This document shows, piece by piece, positions 27,669 through 36,165 of a stretch of DNA of 64,000 nucleotides. Where the stretch lies: the NCBI GenBank assembly GCA_949292185.1, contig CASEYP010000029.1:124001-188000 (forward strand), written 5' to 3'. The DNA is from an uncultured bacterium (GTDB lineage Bacteria; Cyanobacteriota; Vampirovibrionia; Gastranaerophilales; Gastranaerophilaceae). The notes beneath the pieces are model-generated. The model did not search any database and was not told the DNA's origin. It saw only the letters and a list, made by a program, of their open reading frames with translations. The position numbers were made by a program, and so were the translations under genes. Position 1 is the stretch's first letter, and the number at the start of each line of letters is the position of its first letter.

Positions 27669-28160
27669 ATGACAAAATTTATAGAAATTAAAATTGAAGA
27701 AATTCCGAAACTTGCAAAATTAACAAGTTCAATTTGGCACGAATACTGGACTCAAATTTTATCCCCAGAACAAATTGACTATATGGTAGAAAAATTCCAA
27801 TCAGAAAAAGCCATTTTAGAACAATATAAAAATGAAAATTACACATATTATTATATAAATGAAGATAGCCAAAATATCGGATACTTTGGCTTGTCAGATA
27901 AAAAAGATTATTTATTTTTATCAAAATTATATATATCTAAAGACTATAGACATAAAGGCTTAGGAACAAAAGCTTTTGAAAAGATAAAAGAAATTGCAAA
28001 AAACAAAGGCTATAAATCAATACAATTAACCGTTAATAAGTATAATACCAATACAATTTCCGCATACGACAAATGGAGATTTAAAACAATCGATTCTGTA
28101 GTAACAGATATCGGTAGCGGATTTGTAATGGATGATTATATTATGGAATATAAATTATAA
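27669..28160 (+). CDS. GNAT-family N-acetyltransferase
   Basis: The 163-residue protein has the GNAT fold order: N-terminal substrate strand/helix with SIWHEYW, the strand YFGLSDKKDYLFLSKLYI, the acetyl-CoA pyrophosphate loop DYRHKGLGTKAF (R-x-x-G-x-G/A), and the terminal NKYNTNTISAYDKWRF strand. The substrate cannot be read from sequence. It is a stand-alone gene between hppA and the aquaporin. Confidence 0.9.
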   Translation: MTKFIEIKIEEIPKLAKLTSSIWHEYWTQILSPEQIDYMVEKFQSEKAILEQYKNENYTYYYINEDSQNIGYFGLSDKKDYLFLSKLYISKDYRHKGLGTKAFEKIKEIAKNKGYKSIQLTVNKYNTNTISAYDKWRFKTIDSVVTDIGSGFVMDDYIMEYKL

Positions 28161-28249
28161 TACACTTAAATTAGCCTAATTTCTGATAAAAAAATATAAA
28201 AATCATTTTATAATCTCCTGTGAATAAAAGTCATAAGGAGCAAAATAAG

Positions 28250-28885
28250 ATGAATAATTTTGGAAAATATTTTGTGGAATTTATCGGAACATTTTTCCTA
28301 GTATTTACGGTCGGAATGGTAATGTTACTACCAGGAAACGGTGTTATTCCTGCAATTGCTATTGGATTTATGTTAATGGTATTAGTTTATGCAGGAGGAT
28401 TTGTATCAGGAGGGCATTATAACCCTGCAGTATCAATTGCTGCAGCACTATCAGGAGCCTTAGAAGGGAATTTATTAATTCCATATATACTATCACAAGT
28501 TTTTGGAGCAATTTTAGCAAGCCTTTTAATGATGTACTTTTGTGATATACCGGAAGTTGTAACTTGTGCATTTAGCGCATCAAATATTTTTATAGGAGAA
28601 CTTTTATTTACATTTGCACTTTGCTATGTAGTATTAGCAACAACAGCTTATGAAAAAATTAAAGGCAACTCCTACTACGGACTTGCGATAGGTTCAACCG
28701 TAACAGTAGGAACCTTTGCGGTAGGTGGAGTAATATGTTATGGTGCATTTAATCCGGCAGTTGCAATCGGATTATTTAATATGCATATATCTTGCATGGG
28801 CTTAACCATGACTACAATATTTGCAAACCTTGCAGGAGCAGTACTTGCAGCATACGCATATAGTTATATTAAAGAAGAAAGCTAA
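28250..28885 (+). CDS. MIP-family channel (aquaporin-like) lacking the filter arginine
   Basis: I chose ATG 28250 (AAGGAG 9 bases upstream) rather than a GTG ten codons earlier. The 211-residue protein has six membrane helices with both half-helix motifs: GGHYNPAVS after helix 2 and AFNPAVAIG after helix 5. The Arg that normally follows the second NPA and forms the ar/R selectivity filter is Val here. Water, glycerol or another small neutral solute may pass; loss of Arg usually widens or changes the pore. Confidence 0.9.
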   Translation: MNNFGKYFVEFIGTFFLVFTVGMVMLLPGNGVIPAIAIGFMLMVLVYAGGFVSGGHYNPAVSIAAALSGALEGNLLIPYILSQVFGAILASLLMMYFCDIPEVVTCAFSASNIFIGELLFTFALCYVVLATTAYEKIKGNSYYGLAIGSTVTVGTFAVGGVICYGAFNPAVAIGLFNMHISCMGLTMTTIFANLAGAVLAAYAYSYIKEES

Positions 28886-28982
28886 GTTAAAACTTAGATT
28901 TCTTTAAATATTTACAAAATAAACAGCAAATTTTTATATTCAGGGTTATTATTATATAAACATTACAAAACTTAAAAAAAAC

Positions 28983-29011
28983 TTGAGGTTAACCCTAAAC
29001 AGTTTTATAAT
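28983..29011 (+). promoter_or_regulatory. Strong sigma-70-type promoter for prs
   Basis: TTGAGG (28983-28988), a 17-base spacer and perfect TATAAT (29006-29011) lie 41 bases before ATG. Confidence 0.85.
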
Positions 29012-29052
29012 AAACTATGCAGGTGTGCTGGATACAGAAAGGATTAAGAAAA

Positions 29053-30072
29053 ATGGCTGCAATTGAAGAAATGACTTACCCTCAACTTGAACGAGCTATC
29101 AACCCTACACATGATATAAAATTATTTGCAGGTCGTTCAAACCCAAAATTAGCTCAAGAAATTGCTGATGAATTGGGAACAACAATCGGACCTATGGTTG
29201 TTAAAAATTTCGCAGACGGTGAAATTTATGTTCAAGTAAAAGAAAGTGTCAGAGGGGATGATGTATTTATCATTCAACCTGTTTGCAATCCTGTAAATGA
29301 AAATTTAATGGAATTATTAATCATTATTGATGCTTTTAAAAGAGCTAGCGCCAAAACAATCACAGCAGTAATTCCATACTACGGATATGCAAGACAAGAC
29401 AGAAAAACTTCTGGTCGTGAAGCTATTACAGCAAAACTTGTAGCAGACTTACTAACAACTGCCGGTGCTGATAGAGTATTGGCAATGGATCTTCACACTG
29501 GTCAAATTCAAGGATTTTTCAATATTTTAGTAGACCACATTTTCGCAACTAATGTTATTGTAAATTACATAAAAGACTTAAATATCAATCCAGATGATAT
29601 GGTTGCAGTTTCTCCTGATATGGGCGGAGCAAATAGAACAAGACATTTTGCAAAAAAATTAGGATGCCCTATCGCAATTATCGATAAAAGACGTGATAAA
29701 CATAATGAAGCAATTGCAACTAATGTTATCGGCGATGTAAAAGATAAAGTATGTTTGATGTTTGATGATATTATTGATACAGCTGGTACAATATGCGAAG
29801 CATCAAAATTATTAAAATCAAAAGGTGCAAAAGAAATTTATGTCGGCGCAACTCACCCTGTATTTTCAGGCCCTGCAGTTGAAAGATTAGGAGCTTCTCC
29901 TATCACAGAATGTATTGTTACAAATACAATTCCTCTTGATATGAGTAAAATGCCTTCTAATATTAAACAAATTTCAGTAGCACCATTACTTGCTCAAGCT
30001 ATTTCAAGAATCCATGATGATGAATCTGTAAGTTCATTATTTGGATTTGAAAAAGAAATGCAAGTAAGCTAG
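29053..30072 (+). CDS. prs: Ribose-phosphate pyrophosphokinase
   Basis: Prs makes PRPP from ribose-5-phosphate and ATP for nucleotide, histidine and NAD synthesis. Start ATG 29053 has AAAGGA 9 bases upstream; an earlier in-frame ATG overlaps the promoter's start region and is excluded. The 339-residue protein has GEIYVQVKESVRG, the flexible PYYGYARQDRK loop, DLHTGQIQGFF and the PRPP-binding loop MFDDIIDTAGT, with class I length. A promoter and terminator bound it as a single-gene transcript. Confidence 0.97.
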   Translation: MAAIEEMTYPQLERAINPTHDIKLFAGRSNPKLAQEIADELGTTIGPMVVKNFADGEIYVQVKESVRGDDVFIIQPVCNPVNENLMELLIIIDAFKRASAKTITAVIPYYGYARQDRKTSGREAITAKLVADLLTTAGADRVLAMDLHTGQIQGFFNILVDHIFATNVIVNYIKDLNINPDDMVAVSPDMGGANRTRHFAKKLGCPIAIIDKRRDKHNEAIATNVIGDVKDKVCLMFDDIIDTAGTICEASKLLKSKGAKEIYVGATHPVFSGPAVERLGASPITECIVTNTIPLDMSKMPSNIKQISVAPLLAQAISRIHDDESVSSLFGFEKEMQVS

Positions 30073-30111
30073 AAATATAAAAAAGCTTATGGAAATATGA
30101 AAAAGATTTGT

Positions 30112-30144
30112 AGACAAAGGTTTTTATAGCCTTTGTCTTTTTTT
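30112..30144 (+). terminator. Rho-independent terminator
   Basis: AGACAAAGG pairs with CCTTTGTCT around TTTTTATAG, followed by seven T residues, ending prs. Confidence 0.93.
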
Positions 30145-30220
30145 ATCTACACTATTTAGAGGATATTTAAAACAATTAGCTAAAGGAAAAACTAAAACTT
30201 CCGATAAGTAAAATATAGAT

Positions 30221-30293
30221 ATGAAAAACGAAAGTTTTTCATACCTCCTCCCCAAGTCTGGTAGCCGTTCTTTTTAAAAGACGGCTTTTTTTT
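30221..30293 (+). ncRNA. Candidate Yfr1-like small RNA with anti-Shine-Dalgarno core
   Basis: ATGAAAAAC-GAAA-GTTTTTCAT (30221-30242) is a perfect 9-bp hairpin capped by a GNRA-type tetraloop. An unpaired ACCTCCTCCCC (30243-30253) follows, then a terminator hairpin AGCCGT..ACGGCT (30263-30286) with eight T residues. The layout hairpin / CU-rich single strand / terminator hairpin matches cyanobacterial Yfr1, whose core is ACUCCUCACAC. The ACCTCCT core can pair with AGGAGGT ribosome sites, such as the one before the gene at 30399. Identity is inference. Confidence 0.6.
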
Positions 30294-30398
30294 ATGCAAT
30301 AAAGATTAACTTTTGTAAATTACATCACAGATAATAGCAATTATAATTTTTACTTACTTTTAACTGAATAACCAAACATTAAAAGTAGGAGGTTAATA

Positions 30399-30848
30399 AT
30401 GAATTTTTCAGTAAACGCAATGAACCCGGCATTCAGTGGAACAATGTTAATTCCATACTCAGAATTACAAAAAAAAGGAAATGAATCACATGAAACAATG
30501 CGTCAATTAGGACAGGAAACAGCAAAATTTGCAAAGCCTGAAGATATGCAAGTTACAAAAGATGGAATTTTAGTAAAAGTAGATGACGCAAAGGAAAAAG
30601 AATATCAAGCAATAATTGCAAAATATGGAATAAATATTCAAAAAGTAGACACTCCAATCACAAAAAATGATAATGCAGACCTAAGCACATACACATTTAT
30701 GGTAAATAAATTAGATCCACAAAATGCAAAAGCAAGAGCTGAAAAATATGCTCAAATGAAAGAACCTGACAAAAGCAAAGAATACATAAACGTATATAAT
30801 CAATTTAAACAAAGCCCATATGCTACAGAAAAACCTGCAGAAAAATAA
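30399..30848 (+). CDS. Small protein of unknown function with N-terminal FxG motif
   Basis: A 149-residue hydrophilic, Lys/Gln-rich protein with a strong AGGAGG site. Its start (MNFSVNAMNPAFSGTM) has the short polar run with F-S-G found in several other unlinked genes here. The remainder alternates helices with a beta-like 'DGILVKVDD' region. No signal peptide, no membrane segment, no recognised family. It follows the candidate small RNA, whose core is complementary to its ribosome site. Confidence 0.7.
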   Translation: MNFSVNAMNPAFSGTMLIPYSELQKKGNESHETMRQLGQETAKFAKPEDMQVTKDGILVKVDDAKEKEYQAIIAKYGINIQKVDTPITKNDNADLSTYTFMVNKLDPQNAKARAEKYAQMKEPDKSKEYINVYNQFKQSPYATEKPAEK

Positions 30849-30886
30849 TTAAACAATAATAATACTATAAATAAAAACAAGAACTC

Positions 30887-30917
30887 CAAAAGCGGCAGCG
30901 ATATTATCGCTGCCGCT
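30887..30917 (-). terminator. Perfect 12-bp hairpin, terminator for the minus-strand gene
   Basis: AGCGGCAGCGAT pairs with ATCGCTGCCGCT around three bases. On the minus strand it is followed by TTTT, suiting the gene at 30948; it may also slow transcription from the plus strand. Confidence 0.8.
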
Positions 30918-30947
30918 TGGTCTCCCAGCTATTCGGAGATTAAACTT

Positions 30948-31499
30948 TTACCAAGATAGAAATTTTATAGTACTCGCAACATTTGCTGCAGCATTTAAAA
31001 CATTTGCGGCAGTATTAATACCTGCATAATTATCTCTCACAACAACAGTATTTACTGTAGCGGGCACAGGATCTATACCATCATAGACGTAACCGTTAAC
31101 AGGATAATATGTAGTTGAATAATAAGAATAAGGATAATAAATAGATGAATACAAATACGGGCTTACATAAAACGGTCTATATATAGGTGGTCTATGAATA
31201 GGAGGACGACCTACCATATGGTGATGAATAGGAGGACGACCTACCATATGGTGATGCATAGGAGGTCTTACACTTAATATAGGTCTTGCACCAATATTTG
31301 CCGGATGATGAGCCGGAGGTCGCATGCCTGCTGGGCCTCTCATTGGACCGCCAGGTCCGCGCATTGGACCAACATGTCCCATAGATGGTCCCATTGGTCT
31401 TCCACCGCCATGACCCCCGCCCATTCTTGATGGGGCTGCATAACTTATTTGAGTTAGAAATAGTAAACTTAAGATTAAGACAAAAATTTTCTTTTTCAT
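30948..31499 (-). CDS. Secreted His/Pro/Gly/Met-rich protein
   Basis: ATG 31499 has AGGGA 7 bases upstream and starts a signal peptide (residues 1-21, cleavage near SYA). The mature protein begins with Gly/Met/Pro/Arg repeats (GPMRGP), then two direct copies of HHHMVGRPPI (nearly identical at DNA level, 31201-31260), a Tyr/Ser/Pro-rich middle, and a hydrophobic C-terminal helix (residues 160-180). Histidine and methionine clusters could bind copper, nickel or zinc. Such low-complexity composition also suits an extracellular adhesive or matrix protein. No family is recognised. Confidence 0.7.
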   Translation of the reverse strand: MKKKIFVLILSLLFLTQISYAAPSRMGGGHGGGRPMGPSMGHVGPMRGPGGPMRGPAGMRPPAHHPANIGARPILSVRPPMHHHMVGRPPIHHHMVGRPPIHRPPIYRPFYVSPYLYSSIYYPYSYYSTTYYPVNGYVYDGIDPVPATVNTVVVRDNYAGINTAANVLNAAANVASTIKFLSW

Positions 31500-31591
31500 A
31501 TACAATTCCCTATTAAACCTACATCTATTTATATAACGATTTAATTTTAAAATTGTTCAAATTTTATTAAATATTAATTCAAAAAAATAAA

Positions 31592-31673
31592 TGTCGAAGA
31601 AGGGACTCGAACCCTCAAGGCGTTAACCACACGAACCTGAATCGTGCGCGTCTACCAATTCCGCCACTTCGAC
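31592..31673 (-). tRNA. tRNA-Leu (CAG)
   Basis: The complement shows acceptor GTCGAAG/CTTCGAC, a long variable arm typical of class II tRNAs, anticodon loop TTCAGGT with anticodon CAG, and T-loop TTCGAGT. The discriminator is A. Confidence 0.96.
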
Positions 31674-31853
31674 ATTTTTATTCATTATAGTACAAAAATT
31701 ATTTATCTATTTTTTACAAAAATTTTATTATAAAAACTTTATAGACTGTCATATTTTATCTAATTAATACGTAAAATATTTTATTCATGGTAACATGTCT
31801 ATATATATTTATATCTCGTATTTCATAAATATAAGATATAAATAGGAGAAGTT

Positions 31854-31932
31854 ATGGACATAGGATTTTTTGCAAGTTTGAATACTTTTATGCAAATAGG
31901 TTAAGTAAATTAACCGGAATATCATATTCCGG
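31854..31932 (+). promoter_or_regulatory. Possible 16-residue leader peptide and hairpin upstream of the Na/phosphate transporter
   Basis: ATG 31854 has AGGAG 5 bases upstream and opens a 16-codon frame (MDIGFFASLNTFMQIG, stop at 31902-31904). Ten bases later CCGGAATA pairs perfectly with TATTCCGG (31914-31932). The transporter ATG is 69 bases further on. The arrangement recalls attenuation leaders, but no run of regulatory codons is present. The rest of the 330-base gap (31674-32001) holds AT-rich promoter-like sequence. Confidence 0.4.
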
Positions 31933-32001
31933 CATAATCAGCTTGTAAAAATTCAACATAGTTTAAAATTTCATAAATTAGCATAATAAGGGAATAAGAA
32001 T

Positions 32002-33762
32002 ATGGAACAACAATTTGATATATTTTGTATTTTACAACTACTAGGCGGACTGGCATTTTTCTTATACGGAATATACATAATGTCTATGGGATTAGAAAAA
32101 ATTGCTGGTGGTAAGCTTGAAAGAATTTTAAAAACAATGACATCAAACCCTGTAAAAGGTCTTGTCCTCGGAGCAGGTATAACTGCACTTATACAAAGCT
32201 CATCCGCTGTAACAGTAATGCTCGTTGGGTTGGTAAACTCCGGCATTATGAAACTTAGTCAGGCGATAGGTGTTATTATGGGTTCTAATATTGGGACTAC
32301 CATTACAGCTTGGATTTTAAGTCTTTCAGGCATCCAAAGCTCGAATACTGTTCTTAGACTATTTAAACCCGAATCTTTTACTCCTGTGTTAGCTCTTGTT
32401 GGAGTACTGATGATATTTATCGCAAAATCTAATAAAAATAAAAATATTGGAAGCGCATTTTTAGGATTTTCAATATTGATGACAGGAATGATTTTTATGG
32501 GAACTTCTATGGAACCATTATCACATTCTCCTAAATTTATGCATTTATTAACATTATTTAAAAATCCTTTATTTGGGGTTTTTGTCGGCACTTTTATAAC
32601 TGCAATAATTCAAAGTTCAGCAGCTTCAATCGGGATGTTACAGGCCCTTGTTATGCAGGTGGATATGACATACTCAATGGCTCTGCCAATAATCATGGGA
32701 CAAAATATCGGAACCTGTATAACCGCCGTATTATCAAGTATAGGAGTAAATGCAAATGCAAAAAGAGTTGCAGTTGTACATGTTACATTTAATGTTATTG
32801 GAACAATTGTATTTCTGGCTATTTACGAAATAGTACGCTGGATATTTGATCTGCCGTTTATGGAAGAAAACATTAACCCGGCAGGAATTGCAGTATTACA
32901 TTCAACTTTTAATATATGTACTACAATTTTATTGTTCCCATTTATAAAACAACTTGAACAGATTGCAAATTTCGTTATAAAAGGATCTAAAAATCAAAAA
33001 GATGAAGTATTCTTAGATGAAAGACTTCTTCTTTCTCCAGAGCTTGCAATAGTAGAAATACACGATAAAATAGCTCGAATGGCAAAACTTGTACAAAATA
33101 ATGTATTATATTCAACAAAACTTCTAAAAAATTATTCTTATAAAAAAGCTGATGTTATTAATAAAAATGAACAGCGTATTGATTTATACGAAGATAAAAT
33201 GGAATCATACTTGATAAAAGTTTCAAATAAAGGACTAGCAGAAGATACAGGAAATATCATTGCAAGATTACTCCTAACCATAGGTGACTATGAAAGAATC
33301 GGCGATCATGCGGTTAATATTTTAAATATTGCTGAACAAAAAAACAGTAAAAATATGGAATTTCCTCCGGAACTTGTTAACGATATAAAAGTTATAGTAA
33401 ATGCACTGTTAGAAGTCTTATATCTTTCTTCTGAAGCATTTAAACATGATAATTCAACACTCGCTTTAAAAATTGAACCTTTAGAACAAGTTATAGACAG
33501 GCTGGTACTAAAAGCTAAAAATCGACATATAAAAAGAATTCAATATGGAGAATGCCCTATTGAACTTGACTTTCTAATTTCGGATCTGTTCAATGACTTT
33601 GAAAGAATTTCTGACCATTGCTCAAATATTGCAACATCAATATTAAAAACAAAAGATCAAAATATTGATAAACATGAATTTTTAAAACAAATGAAATCTT
33701 ATGATAATAAAGATTTCTCCAAAACATATGATGAATTTAAAGAAAAATACGCACTTGTTTAA
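32002..33762 (+). CDS. Na/phosphate cotransporter family protein with PhoU domain
   Basis: The 586-residue protein joins two inverted Na/Pi repeats to a C-terminal PhoU-like helical domain. The duplicated QSS signature is present twice (LIQSSSAVTVML near residue 60; IIQSSAASIGML near residue 205), each followed by an N-I-G-T motif. Residues 350-580 form the PhoU bundle with repeated E-R-I-x-D-H motifs (DYERIGDHAVNI, DFERISDHCSNI), which bind metal clusters in PhoU. It likely imports phosphate with sodium at the inner membrane. It matches the bacterial NptA/YjbB type. Confidence 0.94.
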   Translation: MEQQFDIFCILQLLGGLAFFLYGIYIMSMGLEKIAGGKLERILKTMTSNPVKGLVLGAGITALIQSSSAVTVMLVGLVNSGIMKLSQAIGVIMGSNIGTTITAWILSLSGIQSSNTVLRLFKPESFTPVLALVGVLMIFIAKSNKNKNIGSAFLGFSILMTGMIFMGTSMEPLSHSPKFMHLLTLFKNPLFGVFVGTFITAIIQSSAASIGMLQALVMQVDMTYSMALPIIMGQNIGTCITAVLSSIGVNANAKRVAVVHVTFNVIGTIVFLAIYEIVRWIFDLPFMEENINPAGIAVLHSTFNICTTILLFPFIKQLEQIANFVIKGSKNQKDEVFLDERLLLSPELAIVEIHDKIARMAKLVQNNVLYSTKLLKNYSYKKADVINKNEQRIDLYEDKMESYLIKVSNKGLAEDTGNIIARLLLTIGDYERIGDHAVNILNIAEQKNSKNMEFPPELVNDIKVIVNALLEVLYLSSEAFKHDNSTLALKIEPLEQVIDRLVLKAKNRHIKRIQYGECPIELDFLISDLFNDFERISDHCSNIATSILKTKDQNIDKHEFLKQMKSYDNKDFSKTYDEFKEKYALV

Positions 33763-33774
33763 AATATAGTTTAC

Positions 33775-33801
33775 AGGACGGGAAATACCCCGTCCTTATT
33801 A
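33775..33801 (+). terminator. Probable rho-independent terminator
   Basis: AGGACGGG pairs with CCCGTCCT around a seven-base loop; the T-tract is interrupted (TATTAGTTTTT). It lies just after the transporter. Confidence 0.75.
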
Positions 33802-33812
33802 GTTTTTATAGA

Positions 33813-34367
33813 TTATTCAACAATTGGCGGTATAGGGGCAATAATTATCTGCTCCATATAATCATTATTTATTTCTTTCACTTCATTTGCAATATGCTTG
33901 ATTTCATCATTTGTCACAAAATCATACTTTTTTGCATACCTCAAAGCCATCATTCCTTTATCGGGATGCTTTTCATACTTATAAATATTATAAACAAAGA
34001 AGAATTTTCCATTTTGTTCTACATTTTCCAAATAACTTATTACAGCTATATCCTGTTTTTTATTTTGAACAAATTTTAACAGAACACATTTATCATTTGA
34101 TTCTATCTTTTTATCAAAATCATTTGAAAATTTAATAGGGTTATTAACTTCAGGATAATATGATATAGAAATTAGATTTGACCAATGGTTCTTATATTCA
34201 CCGTTTAAATAATAATCATTAGTGATAATACCATCTTTAATAGAAGTATCCAACAAGTTTAATTCATATTTATTATTAGCAAAATAAATATTTTCTGCAT
34301 TAACAGAAGTAATGCAAGAAATAAATACAAAAAATAAAACTGGCAAAACTTTAAAAATTTTATTCAT
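33813..34367 (-). CDS. Secreted protein of unknown function
   Basis: ATG 34367 has GGAG upstream and opens a signal peptide (residues 1-25, cleavage near VNA), so I prefer it to an earlier start. The 159 mature residues are mixed alpha/beta with one lysine-rich strand region (CVLLKFVQNKKQDIAVISYLE) and a FFVYNIYKYEK strand. No family is recognised. It ends with a Pro/Ile-rich tail. The gene stands alone, converging on the phosphate transporter. Confidence 0.65.
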   Translation of the reverse strand: MNKIFKVLPVLFFVFISCITSVNAENIYFANNKYELNLLDTSIKDGIITNDYYLNGEYKNHWSNLISISYYPEVNNPIKFSNDFDKKIESNDKCVLLKFVQNKKQDIAVISYLENVEQNGKFFFVYNIYKYEKHPDKGMMALRYAKKYDFVTNDEIKHIANEVKEINNDYMEQIIIAPIPPIVE

Positions 34368-34461
34368 ATAACACACTCCAAAAATATTAAAGCGTAGAAT
34401 AAAACATATTTTATTCACCAAAATGCTAACTAAAAATGCTGATTTAAGGAGTGTTAAAAAT

Positions 34462-34923
34462 TTATTCCTGCGGATAAGACAACTTGATTACCTTATTCTT
34501 AGTTTTTAAATATCTTTCACACTGTTTAACTCTATCATAACCAAGCATTATCCCTAATATGAAATCCTGCTCAGGGGTCAGTTTATTCAATTTAGGACTG
34601 AAAGTTTTAACAACCTCAATACAAGGATCTGCCCCAAAATATACATTTATCTTATCACCTTTGATATCATGAATAATATAAGATATTCCGTTGTGCTGTA
34701 ATTTTTCTTCTATAACATCTCTATATTTAGCTTTTTCTGTTGTAAGGATTAAATTTCTTAAACCTTTTTTATATTCATAAATATGATGATTAAACACCCT
34801 TAAGTCATTATATTCTTCCAGTTTTTCATCCGGTAAATCCTTATTTTTAGCAAAAGATATTTTCTGATTATATAAATTTCTGCCGATAAAATAATTATAC
34901 TGCGCAATTTCCCCGATTCGCAT
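34462..34923 (-). CDS. DUF2023 family protein, probably iron-regulated
   Basis: The 153-residue protein matches DUF2023: NHHIYEYKKGLRNLIL, then NVYFGADPCIEVVKTF, LTPEQDFILGIMLGYD and QCERYLK. It carries about 40 extra N-terminal residues. Members occur beside flavodoxin genes in epsilonproteobacteria and are thought to link to iron or redox state. A DtxR-type box lies directly before the ribosome site (GGAGG), which fits iron repression. No flavodoxin is adjacent here. Confidence 0.85.
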   Translation of the reverse strand: MRIGEIAQYNYFIGRNLYNQKISFAKNKDLPDEKLEEYNDLRVFNHHIYEYKKGLRNLILTTEKAKYRDVIEEKLQHNGISYIIHDIKGDKINVYFGADPCIEVVKTFSPKLNKLTPEQDFILGIMLGYDRVKQCERYLKTKNKVIKLSYPQE

Positions 34924-34936
34924 TTTTAAACCTCCG

Positions 34937-34957
34937 TAGTGTTAGTCTAACCTAACA
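34937..34957 (-). promoter_or_regulatory. DtxR/IdeR-type iron box
   Basis: The core GTTAG-T-CTAAC is a perfect inverted repeat, extended on one side to CTAACCTAA. Read on the gene strand it is TTAGGTTAGACTAACACTA, which agrees with the DtxR/IdeR consensus (TTAGGTTAGSCTAACCTAA) at 15 of 19 positions. It ends a few bases before the ribosome site of the DUF2023 gene, where bound repressor would block expression. Confidence 0.65.
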
Positions 34958-34995
34958 GTATAGATATTAATAATAAATTAGACCGGTGTCAATGG

Positions 34996-36165
34996 CTACT
35001 TATTATTTCTTAATCTGCTTATAAAATTTTCAAGACGCTTGATTGCTATTTTCAATGTTTCTAAAGAATATGCATAAGATATTCGCAAATACCCTTCGCC
35101 ACACTCACCAAAAGCAGTACCCGGAACAACTGCAACCTTTTCTTCAGTTAAAAATTTTGTTGCAAATTCCTCGCTTGTCATTCCGAATTCTTTTATTGAC
35201 GGGAAAACATAAAATGCACCATAAGGTTCAAAACATTCTAGCCCCATTTTTTTAAAGGCATCTATTAAATATCGTCTTCTTTGATTATAAGCCTGACGCA
35301 TTTCAAGAACATCGGCATCTCCATTTTTCAACGCTTCAATCGCTGCATACTGACTTGTTGTTGGAGCACACATTATTGCAAACTGATGAATTTTTGTCAT
35401 CTGTTTTATAATTTCTTTTGGTCCGCAAGCATAACCAAGCCTCCATCCTGTCATAGCATAAGCTTTTGAAAATCCGTTTATCAAAATTGTTCTCTCTTTC
35501 ATTTCAGGAAGTGAAACAATTGAAACATGCTTACCTTTATAAGTTAATGCTGAATAAATTTCATCAGACATAACCAAAATATCTTTTTCAATAATAACTT
35601 TTGCAATAGCTTCTAAATCTTCACGCTCCATAATTGCACCTGTTGGATTATTAGGATACGGCAAGACTAAGACTTTAGTTTTATCAGTAATTGCATTACT
35701 TAACTCCTCAGCCGTTAATCTAAATTCATTTTCAGCTTTTAAATTTACAATAACAGGAACTGCATCAGCTAAAATTGCACACGGTTCATACGAAACATAA
35801 GATGGTTGCGGAATTATAACTTCATCTCCAGGATTTATTACAGCTCGCAATCCAATATCAATAGCTTCAGAGCCACCTACAGTCACCAAAATTTCATTAT
35901 CAGGATTGTAAACTACTCCTTGGTCTTTTTTTATATAATTTGAAATTTCGCATCTCAAATCTTTTAGACCAGCATTTGAAGTATAAAAAGTTTTTCCGCG
36001 TTCAAAAGCATATATTCCTTCATCTCTTATATGCCAAGGAGTATCAAAATCAGGTTCTCCAACACCAAGCGAAATAGCATCTTTCATCTCACTTACAATA
36101 TCAAAGAACTTTCTTATACCTGAAGGTTTTATTTGCAACGCTTTTTGAGATAAAAAGTTTCTCAT
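34996..36165 (-). CDS. Class I/II PLP-dependent aminotransferase
   Basis: This fold-type I enzyme (389 residues) shows the aspartate-aminotransferase Igamma pattern: SLGVGEPDFDTPWHI near the start, PYPNNPTGA, DEIYSALTY, and the PLP lysine in NGFSKAYAMTGWRLGY. The C-terminal region has the GEGYLRISYA substrate arginine. It may transaminate aspartate, aromatic or alanine-type amino acids; the substrate is not readable. Its ATG overlaps the stop of the upstream Lrp-type regulator by four bases, so regulator and enzyme form one operon. Confidence 0.92.
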   Translation of the reverse strand: MRNFLSQKALQIKPSGIRKFFDIVSEMKDAISLGVGEPDFDTPWHIRDEGIYAFERGKTFYTSNAGLKDLRCEISNYIKKDQGVVYNPDNEILVTVGGSEAIDIGLRAVINPGDEVIIPQPSYVSYEPCAILADAVPVIVNLKAENEFRLTAEELSNAITDKTKVLVLPYPNNPTGAIMEREDLEAIAKVIIEKDILVMSDEIYSALTYKGKHVSIVSLPEMKERTILINGFSKAYAMTGWRLGYACGPKEIIKQMTKIHQFAIMCAPTTSQYAAIEALKNGDADVLEMRQAYNQRRRYLIDAFKKMGLECFEPYGAFYVFPSIKEFGMTSEEFATKFLTEEKVAVVPGTAFGECGEGYLRISYAYSLETLKIAIKRLENFISRLRNNK

